Origin: an uncultured Maritalea sp. | GTDB lineage: Bacteria; Pseudomonadota; Alphaproteobacteria; Rhizobiales; Devosiaceae | Reading direction: 5' to 3' | DNA length: 13,732 bases | Assembly (NCBI GenBank): GCA_913055925.1 | Contig: CAJXLH010000036.1 | Span: 1-13,732, forward strand | In this document: positions 13,363 through 13,732 of the stretch, one piece after another | Layout of the letters: each line of letters begins with the position of its first letter | Position numbering within the stretch: position 1 is the stretch's first letter | The notes under the pieces: generated by a model | The model's input: only the letters and a program-made list of their open reading frames with translations | The model's database searches: none | Told to the model about the DNA's origin: nothing | Position numbers and translations under genes: made by a program

Positions 13363-13732
13363 GCCCTAACTTTAGGCCTTCTCGCACCTGATGCGCGATT
13401 TCCAAGAACTTTGGCGTTTCGCGAATGTCCAGCGAGCGGTCTGGTCCCAAATCACAATCAATGATTTCGTGAATGCGACCAGGGCGCGGGCTCATCACCA
13501 CAATCTTAGTGGAGAGAAACACAGCTTCCGGAATGGAGTGGGTGACGAACACAACGGTCTTTTGCGTTTTTGCCCAAAGCTCGAGCAATTGCACATTGAG
13601 ATAATCGCGAACGATCTCATCAAGCGCCCCAAATGGCTCGTCCATCAACAACATATCCGGGTCAAAACTCAGCGCCCTTGCAATCGACGCACGCTGCTGC
13701 ATGCCACCAGACAACTGCCACGGGAACTTCTT
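13346..13732 (-). CDS. ABC transporter ATP-binding protein (SsuB/TauB/ThiZ type), N-terminus beyond window
   Basis: The frame is open to the right edge, giving the last 128 residues of the protein. Visible motifs, in residue numbers of the fragment, are the ABC signature LSGGMQQR (7-14), Walker B with the catalytic glutamate (MLLMDEPFGALDE) and the H-loop (VFVTHSIPEAV). Walker A and the Q-loop lie outside. The Gln-Gln-Arg after LSGG and the FGALDE sequence are typical of the nitrate/sulfonate/taurine ATPase group. The protein energises import through the two downstream permeases. Its stop codon lies inside the start of the first permease gene. The operon promoter and any riboswitch would be upstream of the gene, beyond the window. 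Confidence 0.92.
   Translation of the reverse strand, partial: KKFPWQLSGGMQQRASIARALSFDPDMLLMDEPFGALDEIVRDYLNVQLLELWAKTQKTVVFVTHSIPEAVFLSTKIVVMSPRPGRIHEIIDCDLGPDRSLDIRETPKFLEIAHQVREGLKLGHGEND

Noticed and set aside
10559..13732. TPP riboswitch controlling the transport operon
   Set aside because: No thi-box-like structure was found in the gaps that are visible; the true operon leader lies outside the window, so presence or absence cannot be judged.

Overview
The window looks like chromosomal DNA of an alphaproteobacterium, probably a marine or soil Rhodobacterales or Hyphomicrobiales relative. This rests on moderate GC content, dense packing with short intergenic gaps, many one-component regulators, and a four-gene SsuABC/ThiXYZ-style uptake operon with two permeases. 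No rRNA, tRNA, CRISPR array, insertion sequence or phage gene was seen. The taxonomic placement is inference from protein style only.

Region 1 (1-1130): a serine hydrolase of the beta-lactamase/class C fold, cut by the left edge, and an ArsR-family regulator, both on the minus strand. Each gene carries the same 14-base element just upstream of its start codon. The copy before arsR is part of a perfect inverted repeat that overlaps a good promoter. This suggests a two-gene ArsR regulon.

Region 2 (1255-4445): two minus-strand genes. One is a large, mostly helical protein resembling the DUF4209 family, with a HEPN-like R-x4-H motif near its C-terminus. The other is an endonuclease/exonuclease/phosphatase-fold protein with its catalytic motifs intact, followed by an intrinsic terminator.

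Region 3 (4446-5981): a short YtrA-type GntR repressor whose stop codon overlaps the start of a polytopic membrane protein I do not recognise. The pair has its own promoter with an inverted-repeat operator.

Region 4 (6002-9513): a secreted pectinacetylesterase-family hydrolase (minus) is divergent from a MarR regulator (plus), with two tandem dyad elements between them. A LacI-family regulator converges on marR, and their stop codons overlap in the tetranucleotide CTAG. Next comes a six-segment DUF4386-type membrane protein, divergent from a LysR regulator.

Region 5 (9605-13732): the LysR gene converges on a minus-strand ABC uptake operon, with a shared hairpin terminator between them. The operon reads ATPase (cut by the right edge), permease, permease, then periplasmic NMT1/THI5-like binding protein. 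The likely cargo is a pyrimidine-type or related small heterocycle.

Five regulators from five different families (ArsR, GntR, MarR, LacI, LysR) lie within about 10 kb. At least three of them sit next to recognisable operator-like dyads beside a single candidate target. The window therefore reads as a series of small, locally regulated modules rather than one pathway.
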